Shown here one piece after another: positions 7,956 through 15,611 of a DNA stretch of 29,124 bases. The translations under genes and the position numbers were made by a program. The first letter of the stretch is position 1, and each line of letters begins with the position of its first letter. Source of the DNA: Bacteroidota bacterium (GTDB lineage: Bacteria > Bacteroidota > Ignavibacteria > Palsa-1295); NCBI GenBank assembly GCA_025363505.1, contig JANYDV010000270.1, positions 1 through 29,124 of the forward strand, given 5' to 3'. Under the pieces are notes generated by a model. The model made no database searches. It had not been told where the DNA came from and saw nothing but the letters and a program-made list of their open reading frames with translations.

Positions 7956-8354
7956 ATGCACCAAGTTATTAATCCCGAAGAACTCGTCAAACCAGTCGGC
8001 TATGCACACGCGGTCAAAGTCATCGGCGGCACCACAGTCTATCTCGCGGGGCAAGTATCGTTTGATAGCAATGGCAATGTAGTCTTTCCCGGAGAGATTG
8101 TTGCGCAGTTCAAGCAAGCCCTGGCAAATTTACAGATTGCTATACGTGCAAGTGGGGGTGAAATGACATCCATAGTCAAACTTAACCTATTTGTAAAAGA
8201 CAAAAACTTGTACAAGAAACATCTTCGCGAACTTGGTGATGTCTATCGTACTTTTTTCGGAAAATATTTTCCGGCAATGACACTTGTCGAAGTCTCATCA
8301 CTTTTTGAGGATGATGTATTGCTTGAAATCGAAGGCATCGCTGTCATAGATTAG
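7956..8354 (+). CDS. Rid-family (YjgF/YER057c/UK114) protein lacking the RidA arginine
   Basis: A 132-residue protein of the Rid family, small trimeric enzymes best known for removing reactive enamine/imine intermediates of pyridoxal-phosphate enzymes. The fold is recognisable from VYLAGQVSFDSNGN (about 28-41), the helix with QALANLQIAIRASGGEM (54-70) and the C-terminal strand PAMTLVEVSSLFEDDVLLEIEGIAV. In archetypal RidA the matching segment reads PAR and that arginine holds the substrate carboxylate; here it is methionine (Met108). The protein therefore probably belongs to one of the Rid subfamilies without RidA's imine deaminase activity, and I give no symbol. Only 4 nt separate it from dnaB and 48 nt from the acyl-CoA dehydrogenase gene. 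Confidence 0.9.
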   Translation: MHQVINPEELVKPVGYAHAVKVIGGTTVYLAGQVSFDSNGNVVFPGEIVAQFKQALANLQIAIRASGGEMTSIVKLNLFVKDKNLYKKHLRELGDVYRTFFGKYFPAMTLVEVSSLFEDDVLLEIEGIAVID

Positions 8355-8402
8355 TGTTCTTGATTTTTTTCATCATTCATCTCTATTTCGTAAATTCACG
8401 TA

Positions 8403-9560
8403 ATGGATTTTTCACATTCCGAACACGAACTCAGGTGGCAAACTATTGCTCGTGACTTTGCACAGCGCGAAGTATCACCAATAGCCCGTGAAATGGACGA
8501 GCTTGGGGCAATGCCCCCCTCAATAGTTTCGCGAATGGCAGAGCTTGGCTTGCTTGGCAGTACTATTTCGAGTGATCTTGGCGGCAGTGATATGACTTCG
8601 GTCGCACTGGCAATGGTCTATGAAGAACTTGGCAGGGCTTGTTCGAGTGTTCGAGGTTTTATGACCGTGCATTCTTCGTTGGTTATGCAATGCATTAATC
8701 AATGGGGTAATGATAAGCAAAAGAGTACATATCTTCCGATGCTCGCAAGTGGTCAGTCGATCGGCTGTTATTGTTTGACAGAACCCGAAGCCGGTAGCGA
8801 TGCAGCAAACATCCAAACAACAGCCACACCTGTTGATGGCGGGTACGAATTACGTGGTGAAAAAATTTGGATTACCAATGCAAATATTGCGTCTCTTGCG
8901 ATCGTCTTCGCAAAGCTCCCGATAGTAGATAATCAGAAACCTCACGGTGCTATCACCGCTTTTCTAATTGATACTTCGACCAAAGGCTTTCAGAGAAAAA
9001 AAATGCCCGGCAAAGAACTCGGACATCGTGCAAGTGATCATGCGCATATCACGCTTGAAAAATGCTTCGTGCCATCAGAAAACATCTTAGGAGGCGAACG
9101 ACAAGGCTTTAAAGTCGCGATGTCAGCACTCGATCATGGGCGGCTTGGTGTTGCCGCAGGAGCGCTCGGTGTGCATCAGGCGTGCCTTGACGCAACGGTA
9201 TCGTTCGTACGATCACGAAAACAATTCGGAAGCCGTATCGGAGATTTTGAGATGATCCAAGCCTCGGTCGCAGAAATGAAAGCTTCGTTGGAGGCATCAC
9301 GCTACCTCGTGTATCTTGCGGCATGGAAAAAAGATACCGGCGAGACATCAACGCTCGAAGCATCTATTGCAAAGTTTCATGCAACCGAGGCGGCGCTCAA
9401 AGCAGCTTCGGAAGCGGTATTGATTCATGGCGGGCGTGGCTATTCTAATGAGTATCCTGTCGAGCGGTATTATCGTGATATCAAAGGCTTGCAGATCTAT
9501 GAAGGGACTTCGCATATTCAGCGCATCGTCATTGCGCGTAATGTAATAGGCAAACCATAA
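8403..9560 (+). CDS. Acyl-CoA dehydrogenase
   Basis: An FAD enzyme of 385 residues that introduces a trans-2 double bond into an acyl-CoA, passing electrons to electron-transfer flavoprotein. The N-terminal helical domain, the central beta domain with CLTEPEAGSDAANIQT (about 124-139) and GEKIWITNANIASLAIVF, and the C-terminal helical domain with GGRGYSNEYPVERYYRD are all present. The catalytic glutamate is in IYEGTSHIQR near the C-terminus. The length is normal. GFMTVHSSLV and LASGQSIGCYCLTEPE resemble short-chain or glutaryl-CoA-type members, but chain length cannot be fixed. A weak promoter (TTG at 8360, 21-nt spacer, TATTTCG at 8384) and the decamer CATCATTCAT lie upstream. Its TAA overlaps the next ATG, indicating an operon. 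Confidence 0.95.
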   Translation: MDFSHSEHELRWQTIARDFAQREVSPIAREMDELGAMPPSIVSRMAELGLLGSTISSDLGGSDMTSVALAMVYEELGRACSSVRGFMTVHSSLVMQCINQWGNDKQKSTYLPMLASGQSIGCYCLTEPEAGSDAANIQTTATPVDGGYELRGEKIWITNANIASLAIVFAKLPIVDNQKPHGAITAFLIDTSTKGFQRKKMPGKELGHRASDHAHITLEKCFVPSENILGGERQGFKVAMSALDHGRLGVAAGALGVHQACLDATVSFVRSRKQFGSRIGDFEMIQASVAEMKASLEASRYLVYLAAWKKDTGETSTLEASIAKFHATEAALKAASEAVLIHGGRGYSNEYPVERYYRDIKGLQIYEGTSHIQRIVIARNVIGKP

Positions 9561-9775
9561 TGGCACTATGGCAAAAACGATACTCAAGTTTCGGACGTGA
9601 AGATCGCGTTTCAGGGGTTCGTGCACTGGTCAAAGGCGATTCCTTTTTTATTCGTGCAATAGTGTTCGTAGTCTTAGCGGGAATATTTTATCTCGTTGTT
9701 CAATTAACACATCACACTCCGCCGCCGGACTCTAACGAGACCGCCCCTATTATCACAAAACCTGCTGCAAAATAA
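9560..9775 (+). CDS. Small single-pass membrane protein, unknown function
   Basis: A 71-residue ORF whose ATG overlaps the stop of the acyl-CoA dehydrogenase gene (TAATG) and whose stop is one base before anmK. It has a basic N-terminal region, one transmembrane helix (about residues 31-50, AIVFVVLAGIFYLVVQL) and a proline/threonine-rich tail of about 20 residues, probably outside the membrane. I do not recognise a family. The tight spacing on both sides argues that it is real and co-translated with its neighbours. It might tether or modulate a membrane process, but nothing specific can be said. Confidence 0.7.
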   Translation: MALWQKRYSSFGREDRVSGVRALVKGDSFFIRAIVFVVLAGIFYLVVQLTHHTPPPDSNETAPIITKPAAK

Positions 9776-9776
9776 A

Positions 9777-10952
9777 ATGGCAGTGCCTTCTACTTCAACC
9801 AACGATCTTTACATCGGCATTATGTCCGGTACGAGTCTTGATGGAATTGACGTGGCGCTCGCTCGATTTAGTAATCAAGTAGAATTTGTAGCACATAACG
9901 CCTATCCGTTCTCAAGCGAAGTTCGTGATTTGCTCTATCATATAGCAACAACACAACAGATTGATCTCGATCTATTCGTGCGCTCACATTTCTTGCTGGC
10001 GAGACTCTATGCTGATGCCGTAAATGATACACTCAAAAAAAATAGCATAGCCCATAAAGATATACGTGCCATTGGTCTGCATGGGCAAACAGTGCGGCAT
10101 CTTCCGACAATAGAAAAAATTACGAGTGATTCGGCGCCCATCGGGGCGACATTCCAACTCGGTTCCGGAGCTGCTGTTGCGGCATTAACAGGAATTGATA
10201 CTGTAAGCGATTTTCGGAGTGGTGATATTGCCCTCGGTGGCGAAGGCGCACCCCTGGTACCAATGTTTGATCGGGTGTTTCTGGGCTCGGATGATACAAC
10301 GAGAATCGTACTCAATATCGGTGGCATTAGTAATATTACCGTGATCGCACCAACGTCGAGTAGCATGCCGGTTATCGCCTACGACACCGGACCGGGAAAT
10401 ATGATTATCGACGAACTCACTCGAAGATATTTTCATCAAGCGTACGATGACAATGGTGAGATCGCCTCAAAAGCTATCACCAACGACCAACTGCTTTCAG
10501 AAATGCTTTCGCATCCTTATTTTCAACAATTGCCGCCAAAATCGACGGGGCGTGAGCTCTTCGGCTCACAATTTTTAACAAAAATTACAACGGCGATCGA
10601 TTCGGGAGTTATTTCAGCAACAGATGCTATTCGAACAGCAACCGAACTTACGGCGAGATCAATCGCTAATGAAATATTGCCCTACCAATCGCAGTATTCC
10701 CAATCATCTGATCTTATTATCAGCGGCGGCGGAGTGTATAATAATTTTTTAATACATACACTGAAAGAATTATTACCGAAGTGTAAGATTATCCGATCAG
10801 ATGAATTTGGAATTCCGTCGCAAGCGAAGGAAGCGATTGCTTTTGCTTTTTTTGCAAAAGCGTTTTTAGAAAAAAACATCATTCATCAACCTTCGACAAC
10901 CGGTGCTTCCGAAAAAATTATTCTTGGTTCGTTGTCATACGGAAAACAATAA
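9777..10952 (+). CDS. anmK: Anhydro-N-acetylmuramic acid kinase
   Basis: The enzyme opens the 1,6-anhydro ring of anhydro-MurNAc released during murein turnover and phosphorylates it to MurNAc-6-phosphate, feeding cell-wall recycling. The 391-residue protein shows the ASKHA-type kinase motifs of the family: GIMSGTSLDGIDVALA near the N-terminus (about residues 14-29), GLHGQTVRH, DFRSGDIALGGEGAPLVPMFD with the catalytic acidic segment, LNIGGISNIT, YDTGPGNMIIDEL, and the C-terminal IISGGGVYNNFLI. It starts one base after the stop of the small membrane protein, so it is translated from the same transcript as the acyl-CoA dehydrogenase. No murQ or other recycling gene lies beside it. Confidence 0.96.
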   Translation: MAVPSTSTNDLYIGIMSGTSLDGIDVALARFSNQVEFVAHNAYPFSSEVRDLLYHIATTQQIDLDLFVRSHFLLARLYADAVNDTLKKNSIAHKDIRAIGLHGQTVRHLPTIEKITSDSAPIGATFQLGSGAAVAALTGIDTVSDFRSGDIALGGEGAPLVPMFDRVFLGSDDTTRIVLNIGGISNITVIAPTSSSMPVIAYDTGPGNMIIDELTRRYFHQAYDDNGEIASKAITNDQLLSEMLSHPYFQQLPPKSTGRELFGSQFLTKITTAIDSGVISATDAIRTATELTARSIANEILPYQSQYSQSSDLIISGGGVYNNFLIHTLKELLPKCKIIRSDEFGIPSQAKEAIAFAFFAKAFLEKNIIHQPSTTGASEKIILGSLSYGKQ

Positions 10953-11023
10953 TTTTTTTTGAAGCAGCAAAAATATTTTGTATCATTGTATAGAGAGAAG
11001 CTGACAACAGAGTGTGAATCGAA

Positions 11024-11032
11024 TGTGGATAA
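11024..11032 (-). promoter_or_regulatory. DnaA box upstream of dnaA
   Basis: TGTGGATAA, the complement of TTATCCACA, lies 182 nt before the dnaA start. Autoregulation of dnaA through such a box is well established in other bacteria. I saw only one exact box here, not the cluster expected of oriC. Confidence 0.65.
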
Positions 11033-11133
11033 CTTCCGAGTTTCAGATTTGATAAGGTTTTGAAGTGTGACTAACTTATTGCTATGAATCTCATTGAAAA
11101 TGTTATTGTCTGTCTCTCTGTTTTCTCGAATGC

Positions 11134-11151
11134 ATGCTTAACGATAAGCAT
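11134..11151. promoter_or_regulatory. Perfect inverted repeat in the dnaA leader
   Basis: ATGCTTA-acga-TAAGCAT is a perfect 7-bp inverted repeat with a 4-nt spacer. It lacks a downstream T run on the plus strand, so it is not a normal terminator; an operator or an mRNA hairpin is possible. A second repeat, AACTTC-ac-GAAGTT, lies at 11180-11193 just before the ribosome binding site. Confidence 0.4.
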
Positions 11152-11200
11152 AAAAAATAATTAACATCTTTCGGGAGTAAACTTCACGAAGTTCGCTCCG

Positions 11201-11205
11201 AAGGA
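11201..11205 (+). promoter_or_regulatory. Ribosome binding site supporting the TTG start of dnaA
   Basis: AAGGA lies 8 nt before the TTG at 11214. It is the main reason to accept a TTG start rather than the in-frame ATG at 11310, which lacks such a site. Confidence 0.6.
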
Positions 11206-11213
11206 AACTCTTA

Positions 11214-12803
11214 TTGAGTAGATTACCATTGATAAGAACAGTGTTTGTAGAAAAAATTGACTCGGCAGAAGCAACGGTTTCTGCGCCATTGCAAGAATCA
11301 TATAATTCGATGCCCCCTGCCAGCGGAGGACACATACCGGAACATGCTCAAAACGAGCCAGCACCAAGCGATGAGCTATTGGGCGCAGCGACTGCCATTT
11401 GGCATCGCTCCGCCGAAAAGCTCAAAGCGCTAGTCTCGCCACAAAGCTTTACGACGTGGTTCGAACCACTGACAGCGAAGTCGCTCGAAGGTACGAGGCT
11501 CATCCTGATAGCACCCAGCGGCTTTATTGCCGAATGGGTATTGCAGCACTATCAAGGATTGATCGAAACCGCTCTTGCGGAGTATCTTGGGCAATCGGCA
11601 ACAATCGGCATTGAACACTTAGCGGATATTGAAGGCGTCGAAACAGCATTGTCGCCGGTTTCTGTGGTACAATCCGAATCACCGGTTAATAGGATTGAAT
11701 ATCCATCGGAGCCTCTTCGCGAAAACAAACCGTCATCTATTGGCGGCAATAATACTACCCCAAAGCCACCCCTGCAATCGAATATTAATTCGAGTTATAC
11801 ATTCGATAATTTTATTCGAGGAGAATCAAACAAACTCGCTTTTGCTGCAGCAGTCGCGGTGGCAAATAATCCCGGCGGTACTCGGTATAACCCACTGGTG
11901 ATGTATGGCAATGTTGGTCTTGGTAAGACTCATCTTATCCAAGCAGTCGGCAATGCCGCTATTGAGAAATTTCCGGGCGTGAGAGTACATTACACTTCAA
12001 GCGAGCGCTTTACCAAAGAATTTGTCGAAGCGATCCAGTCTGACCGCATCAATGACTTTAATACGTTTTATCGTTCGATTGATCTTTTGATCATTGACGA
12101 TGTGCAATTCTTTGCAGGCAAAGAACGCACCCAAGATAGTTTTTTTCATACCTTCAACGAACTTCGGGACAACGGCAAGCAGATCATACTTACCTGCGAC
12201 CGCCCACCAAAAGAACTGCGCGATATTGATGACCGCTTGCTCAATCGTCTGCAATGGGGGTTGACAACCGACATCCAACCGCCTGATCTGGAGATGCGCA
12301 TCGCTATCTTGCGTCACAAGGCTGAACGTGACGGCTTTGATATTAGCGAAGAAATTTTAGAATATATCGCATCGAATGTTTCGACCAACATTCGTGAGCT
12401 CGAAGGGTGTTTGATCTCGCTCGAAGCGTCTATCTCACTCGAAGGTAAAGAACCGTCAATCGAAGTTGCTCGTGATGTCCTGCGCAAAGTTGCTCGCCGG
12501 TCGGCACCAATACTCTCGGTCGAGACGATTCAGAAATATGCTGCCAAATTTTTTGGAATCGAAGAAGCTTTACTTCGTGATAAAACCAGAAAACAGGAAG
12601 TGGTACAGGCACGACAAGTCGCAATGTATCTCTGTAAGGAATTGACCGCCAGCACACTAAACACAATCGGTTTACATTTCGGTGGGCGCGATCACTCGAC
12701 GGTGATTCACGCACAACAAACTATCGTTGATGATATGCGCCACGATCCGCTTTTTGCTAATCGTGTAAACGAGCTAAAGCGTCAGTTGGAAATGTTGCAA
12801 TAA
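11214..12803 (+). CDS. dnaA: Chromosomal replication initiator DnaA
   Basis: DnaA-ATP binds DnaA boxes, melts oriC and recruits DnaB. The 529-residue protein has domain I (about 54-140, AIWHRSAEKLKALVSPQSFTTWF), a variable linker (about 140-190), the AAA+ core beginning TFDNFIRGESNKLAF, with Walker A YGNVGLGKTHL (231-241), Walker B LLIIDDVQFF, an arginine-finger segment LLNRLQWGL, and sensor 2 NIRELEGCL. Domain IV carries the signature GGRDHSTVIHA, which reads the DnaA box. The first 50 residues are a low-complexity extension before domain I; the TTG start rests on a good ribosome binding site, and the ATG at 11310 would shorten this. An upstream DnaA box suggests autoregulation. A terminator follows. 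dnaN is not adjacent. Confidence 0.97.
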   Translation: MSRLPLIRTVFVEKIDSAEATVSAPLQESYNSMPPASGGHIPEHAQNEPAPSDELLGAATAIWHRSAEKLKALVSPQSFTTWFEPLTAKSLEGTRLILIAPSGFIAEWVLQHYQGLIETALAEYLGQSATIGIEHLADIEGVETALSPVSVVQSESPVNRIEYPSEPLRENKPSSIGGNNTTPKPPLQSNINSSYTFDNFIRGESNKLAFAAAVAVANNPGGTRYNPLVMYGNVGLGKTHLIQAVGNAAIEKFPGVRVHYTSSERFTKEFVEAIQSDRINDFNTFYRSIDLLIIDDVQFFAGKERTQDSFFHTFNELRDNGKQIILTCDRPPKELRDIDDRLLNRLQWGLTTDIQPPDLEMRIAILRHKAERDGFDISEEILEYIASNVSTNIRELEGCLISLEASISLEGKEPSIEVARDVLRKVARRSAPILSVETIQKYAAKFFGIEEALLRDKTRKQEVVQARQVAMYLCKELTASTLNTIGLHFGGRDHSTVIHAQQTIVDDMRHDPLFANRVNELKRQLEMLQ

Positions 12804-12843
12804 ACAGGACTATAGTATCGAAGCCCCCTCACTTATAACGTGA

Positions 12844-12884
12844 GCGAACGCCGAAGCGATGAGAGCCTCGGCGTTCGTGTTTTA
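12844..12884 (+). terminator. Rho-independent terminator after dnaA
   Basis: The stem pairs GCGAACGCCGA (12844-12854) with TCGGCGTTCGT (12868-12878, one G-U) and is followed by GTTTT. The 13-nt loop and short T tract make it moderate in strength. Confidence 0.75.
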
Positions 12885-12925
12885 AATGCGGGCTTAATTC
12901 GCTTCTATTATTGTTCTCAAGCGCT

Positions 12926-14017
12926 ATGCAAAAATATACCGACGACGACTCTTCCAGCACCCAACCGATCCGCCGATCGCATAGTGATCGTAGCCGAAAG
13001 AAAGAAATTAAGCACCGCGAGCGCCATTCGGAAAAAAAATATACTAAAACTGAAGGCGAGCGAACCGATCTTCTCAAAGGGAAAGCTCTCCAAATCGATG
13101 GGGCTTATGTCATCGTCGAAACAGCCCCAAATATTACTACGCGTGCGCGAACAATTAAAAGTACGATCTCAGGGAATGTAAATTCCACACTGATTGCTGT
13201 TGGCGATATTGTAATGCTCGAACAAGCCGAAACAGATATTTCGGTAATTCGCGAAGTCTTGCCCCGTAAGAACAAACTTTCCCGTCTTGCCCATAAAAAG
13301 CGTAATACGTTCGAGCAAGTTATTGCAGCCAACATTGACCTTATCGGCATTGTCAGCGGCGCGTCCGAACCGCCATTTCGACCCGGATTGGTTGATAAAT
13401 ACATCGTCGCAGCCTTGGAAGAAAATATCGGAGTCCTTATTATCTTAAATAAAGCCGACCAACTCGAAACTGATGACCGGAAAGAATTTATCCTTGAAGC
13501 CTTAACATATTACCGATCACTCGGCTACTTAAGCGCGATAGTTTCGGCAGAAACCGGAGAAGGAATTGACGAACTCCGAGACATAATAAAAGATAAAACA
13601 ATCGTTTTCGCAGGGAAATCCGGCGTTGGAAAATCATCGTTGCTCAATACACTCTTTGGTCAAGAGATAGCCCGCACACAAGGCTTAACCAAGAAAAGCC
13701 AGCGAGGAATGCATACAACAACCTACGCATCAATCATCGCAATGCCCGACCATCAGGGCTATGTTGTTGATACACCGGGTATTAAAGAATTTTTCCATTT
13801 TGATCTGGATCCAACACAGATTAAATTTCATTTTATAGAGTTTTTGCCGTTACAACAGCAATGCCAAATGACAGGCTGTTTACACATTCACGAAGCGGGA
13901 TGTGCCGTCTCAGAGGCGGTTGATGACGAGATCATCCCCGAATGGCGATACAACAGTTATGTTTCGCTTTGGGAAGAAGCCGAGCGGGAACGGAAATCGC
14001 GCATTGGAGGTATTTAA
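12926..14017 (+). CDS. rsgA: Ribosome small-subunit maturation GTPase RsgA (YjeQ)
   Basis: RsgA is a circularly permuted GTPase that checks late 30S subunit assembly and releases RbfA. The 363-residue protein has a hydrophilic, basic N-terminal extension (about 1-50), an OB-fold (about 52-115), and the permuted G motifs in the order G4 NKAD (about 179), G1 GKSGVGKSSLLN (about 230-241) and G3 DTPG (about 280). A zinc knuckle follows: CQMTGCLHIHEAGC, with the Cys-Cys-His-Cys ligands of the family. The ATG at 12926 is preferred to an in-frame TTG at 12911, although neither has a clear ribosome binding site. It lies after the dnaA terminator. With rsmA at the left end, it is the second small-subunit maturation gene in the window. 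Confidence 0.96.
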   Translation: MQKYTDDDSSSTQPIRRSHSDRSRKKEIKHRERHSEKKYTKTEGERTDLLKGKALQIDGAYVIVETAPNITTRARTIKSTISGNVNSTLIAVGDIVMLEQAETDISVIREVLPRKNKLSRLAHKKRNTFEQVIAANIDLIGIVSGASEPPFRPGLVDKYIVAALEENIGVLIILNKADQLETDDRKEFILEALTYYRSLGYLSAIVSAETGEGIDELRDIIKDKTIVFAGKSGVGKSSLLNTLFGQEIARTQGLTKKSQRGMHTTTYASIIAMPDHQGYVVDTPGIKEFFHFDLDPTQIKFHFIEFLPLQQQCQMTGCLHIHEAGCAVSEAVDDEIIPEWRYNSYVSLWEEAERERKSRIGGI

Positions 14018-14056
14018 GACCTTGAATTTTATCACGAATTTACAAACCACTTACAA

Positions 14057-14584
14057 ATGAAAAAACTACTTCTCGTTGCAGCACTTATTTCAGTGATCGG
14101 CTGCGATAAAACAAATACCGATGGCGGCAAAGGTCCTTCGACCGTACCCCCGATCAATCAAAGTATGAACCCGCCACCACCGGCGCCACCACCAACAGAA
14201 ATGCCTGTGGCAAAAGACGAAAGACATGGCGACACAACAATTACCCCGACAGGCTTGAAGTATATTGATATGAAGGTCGGCAAAGGAGAGCAGCCAAAAC
14301 CGGGACAAACGATCATCGTTAACTATACCGGCAAACTTACTAATGGCACGACTTTTGATTCGAACGTCGATCCGAAGTTTGGTCATACCCAGCCTTTTAT
14401 CACTCCGATTGGCGTGGGCAAAGTGATTCCGGGTTGGGATGAAGGAATGGTCTCAATGAAGGTAGGCGGCAAACGTCGTTTGATCGTGCCATCTGAACTA
14501 GGATATGGACCACAAGGCAGCGGCGACAAGATTCCACCAAATTCGACCCTTATCTTTGATGTCGAGTTAATCAAGGTTCAATAA
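14057..14584 (+). CDS. Lipoprotein FKBP-type peptidyl-prolyl cis-trans isomerase
   Basis: An envelope-attached proline isomerase that assists protein folding. The 175-residue precursor has a lipoprotein signal peptide ending in ISVIGC (Cys16 would be acylated), a proline-rich linker (about 30-50), and one FKBP domain (about 64-175). FKBP active-site features are present: VNYTGKLTNGTTFDSN, VIPGWDEGM, ELGYGPQG and the closing strand LIFDVELIKV. The residue after the lipobox Cys is Asp, which in enterobacteria favours inner-membrane retention; whether that rule applies in this lineage is unknown. A terminator lies about 100 nt downstream. Confidence 0.93.
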   Translation: MKKLLLVAALISVIGCDKTNTDGGKGPSTVPPINQSMNPPPPAPPPTEMPVAKDERHGDTTITPTGLKYIDMKVGKGEQPKPGQTIIVNYTGKLTNGTTFDSNVDPKFGHTQPFITPIGVGKVIPGWDEGMVSMKVGGKRRLIVPSELGYGPQGSGDKIPPNSTLIFDVELIKVQ

Positions 14585-14686
14585 GTTATTGGATTTTTCG
14601 CTAAACCATAAACAAAACCAATCATTCCAAGCGAAGCAAAGAATGATATGTTTTCGTCTATAAGGTACACACAAAATTGGTGAAGG

Positions 14687-14716
14687 AAAGAGCCGAGCGT
14701 GAGTTCGGCTCTTTTT
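14687..14716 (+). terminator. Rho-independent terminator after the FKBP gene
   Basis: AAAGAGCCGA (14687-14696) pairs with TCGGCTCTTT (14705-14714) around an 8-nt loop, followed by further T. A second inverted repeat, ATCATTC/GAATGAT (14621-14627 and 14641-14647), lies between it and the stop codon. Confidence 0.85.
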
Positions 14717-14726
14717 ATTGGTATTA

Positions 14727-14759
14727 TTGGTCACAGCCTTCCAAAACTCCTTATATTTG
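14727..14759 (+). promoter_or_regulatory. Bacteroidetes-type promoter for the DUF4239/cyclase region
   Basis: TTG at 14727-14729, a 22-nt spacer and TATATTTG at 14752-14759 fit the Bacteroidota consensus. It follows a terminator and precedes the ATG at 14801 by 41 nt. Confidence 0.6.
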
Positions 14760-14800
14760 TAGCTTCATAAGAGTTTTTTCTCTATTCATCATCATCGTGA

Positions 14801-15569
14801 ATGCTTCCAAATTGGCTTAGTTTTCTCTTTTTTCTTGCTATCCCGATTGCGATTGCAATATGCGGGGTGTTCGCAGTGCGGCGATTTGTAGAAACCGATG
14901 TTTTACGACGCCACAATGAGATCGCCGTGCCTATTCATGCCGCCATCAGCGTCATATATGCCGTGTTGCTCGCGGTTTGTGACTGTAATCGTTTGGGAGC
15001 AATATAATAGCGCCGAAGAAGCAGTTGCAAAAGAAGCAAATCTTGTTGCCTCGATTGACCGAGACACCTATACATTCCCAAAAACATTGCGTAACGAAAT
15101 TCACACTGCCCTCACCAATTATACCAATTCCGTTATTAATGACGAATGGAAGTTAATGCAAGAATGTCGAATTGATGGGTATGTCAATAAAAATTATCAG
15201 GCAATATGGAATAGTATTCAATCATTCGAGCCAAAGGATGACCATGAACGTAATTGGTTAAATTTGGTGTATCAGCAACTCAATAAACTTGATGAAGCAC
15301 GAAGCAACCGTCTGCTCTATGCTGAGCGAGAAATACCAAAACCGATATGGGGATTACTTATTTTTGGCGGGCTGATCACCCTACTCTTTTCTTGCTTTTT
15401 CGGGGCAGAAAGAAGAAATGTCCATATCTTTATGATCTGTACGTTAGGGGTAGTAATTGGTACTATGTTGTTTATGATTGATGAAATCGACCGCCCATTT
15501 ATCGGGATCGTCAGTGTTGACACTGAGGTATTTCATCATACATTAGAAACATTGATGATCGTCAAGTAG
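14801..15569 (+). pseudogene. DUF4239 (bestrophin-like) membrane protein, split by a single-base frameshift
   Basis: Two overlapping frames together give one family-like protein. The first (from ATG 14801) encodes an N-terminal membrane helix (LSFLFFLAIPIAIAICGVFAV), RRHNEIAVPIHAAISVIYAVLLA, then runs into off-family sequence. The second frame continues exactly where expected from 14976: FVTVIVWEQYNSAEEAV, then the middle helical region, with two membrane helices near the C-terminus (about 15340-15480). The join is GCG-G-TTT at 14972-14978, so one extra G at 14974/14975 breaks the gene. The repaired product would be about 255 residues, normal for DUF4239, a channel-like family of unknown function. 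It may be a decayed gene, an assembly error, or less likely a programmed frameshift. It is the first gene after a good promoter and precedes the cyclase gene by 42 nt. Confidence 0.8.
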
Positions 15570-15611
15570 CACCAACGAGAGAACGACAACAGTCACGGGG
15601 GTATCACAAAA

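Noticed and set aside
10953..11213. oriC next to dnaA
   Set aside because: Only one exact DnaA box and no clear AT-rich melting repeats are visible, so an origin is not supported.
14898..15569. Independent gene starting at 14898
   Set aside because: Its first 26 residues are out-of-frame sequence from the upstream reading frame; from 14976 it is the continuation of a frameshifted DUF4239 gene.
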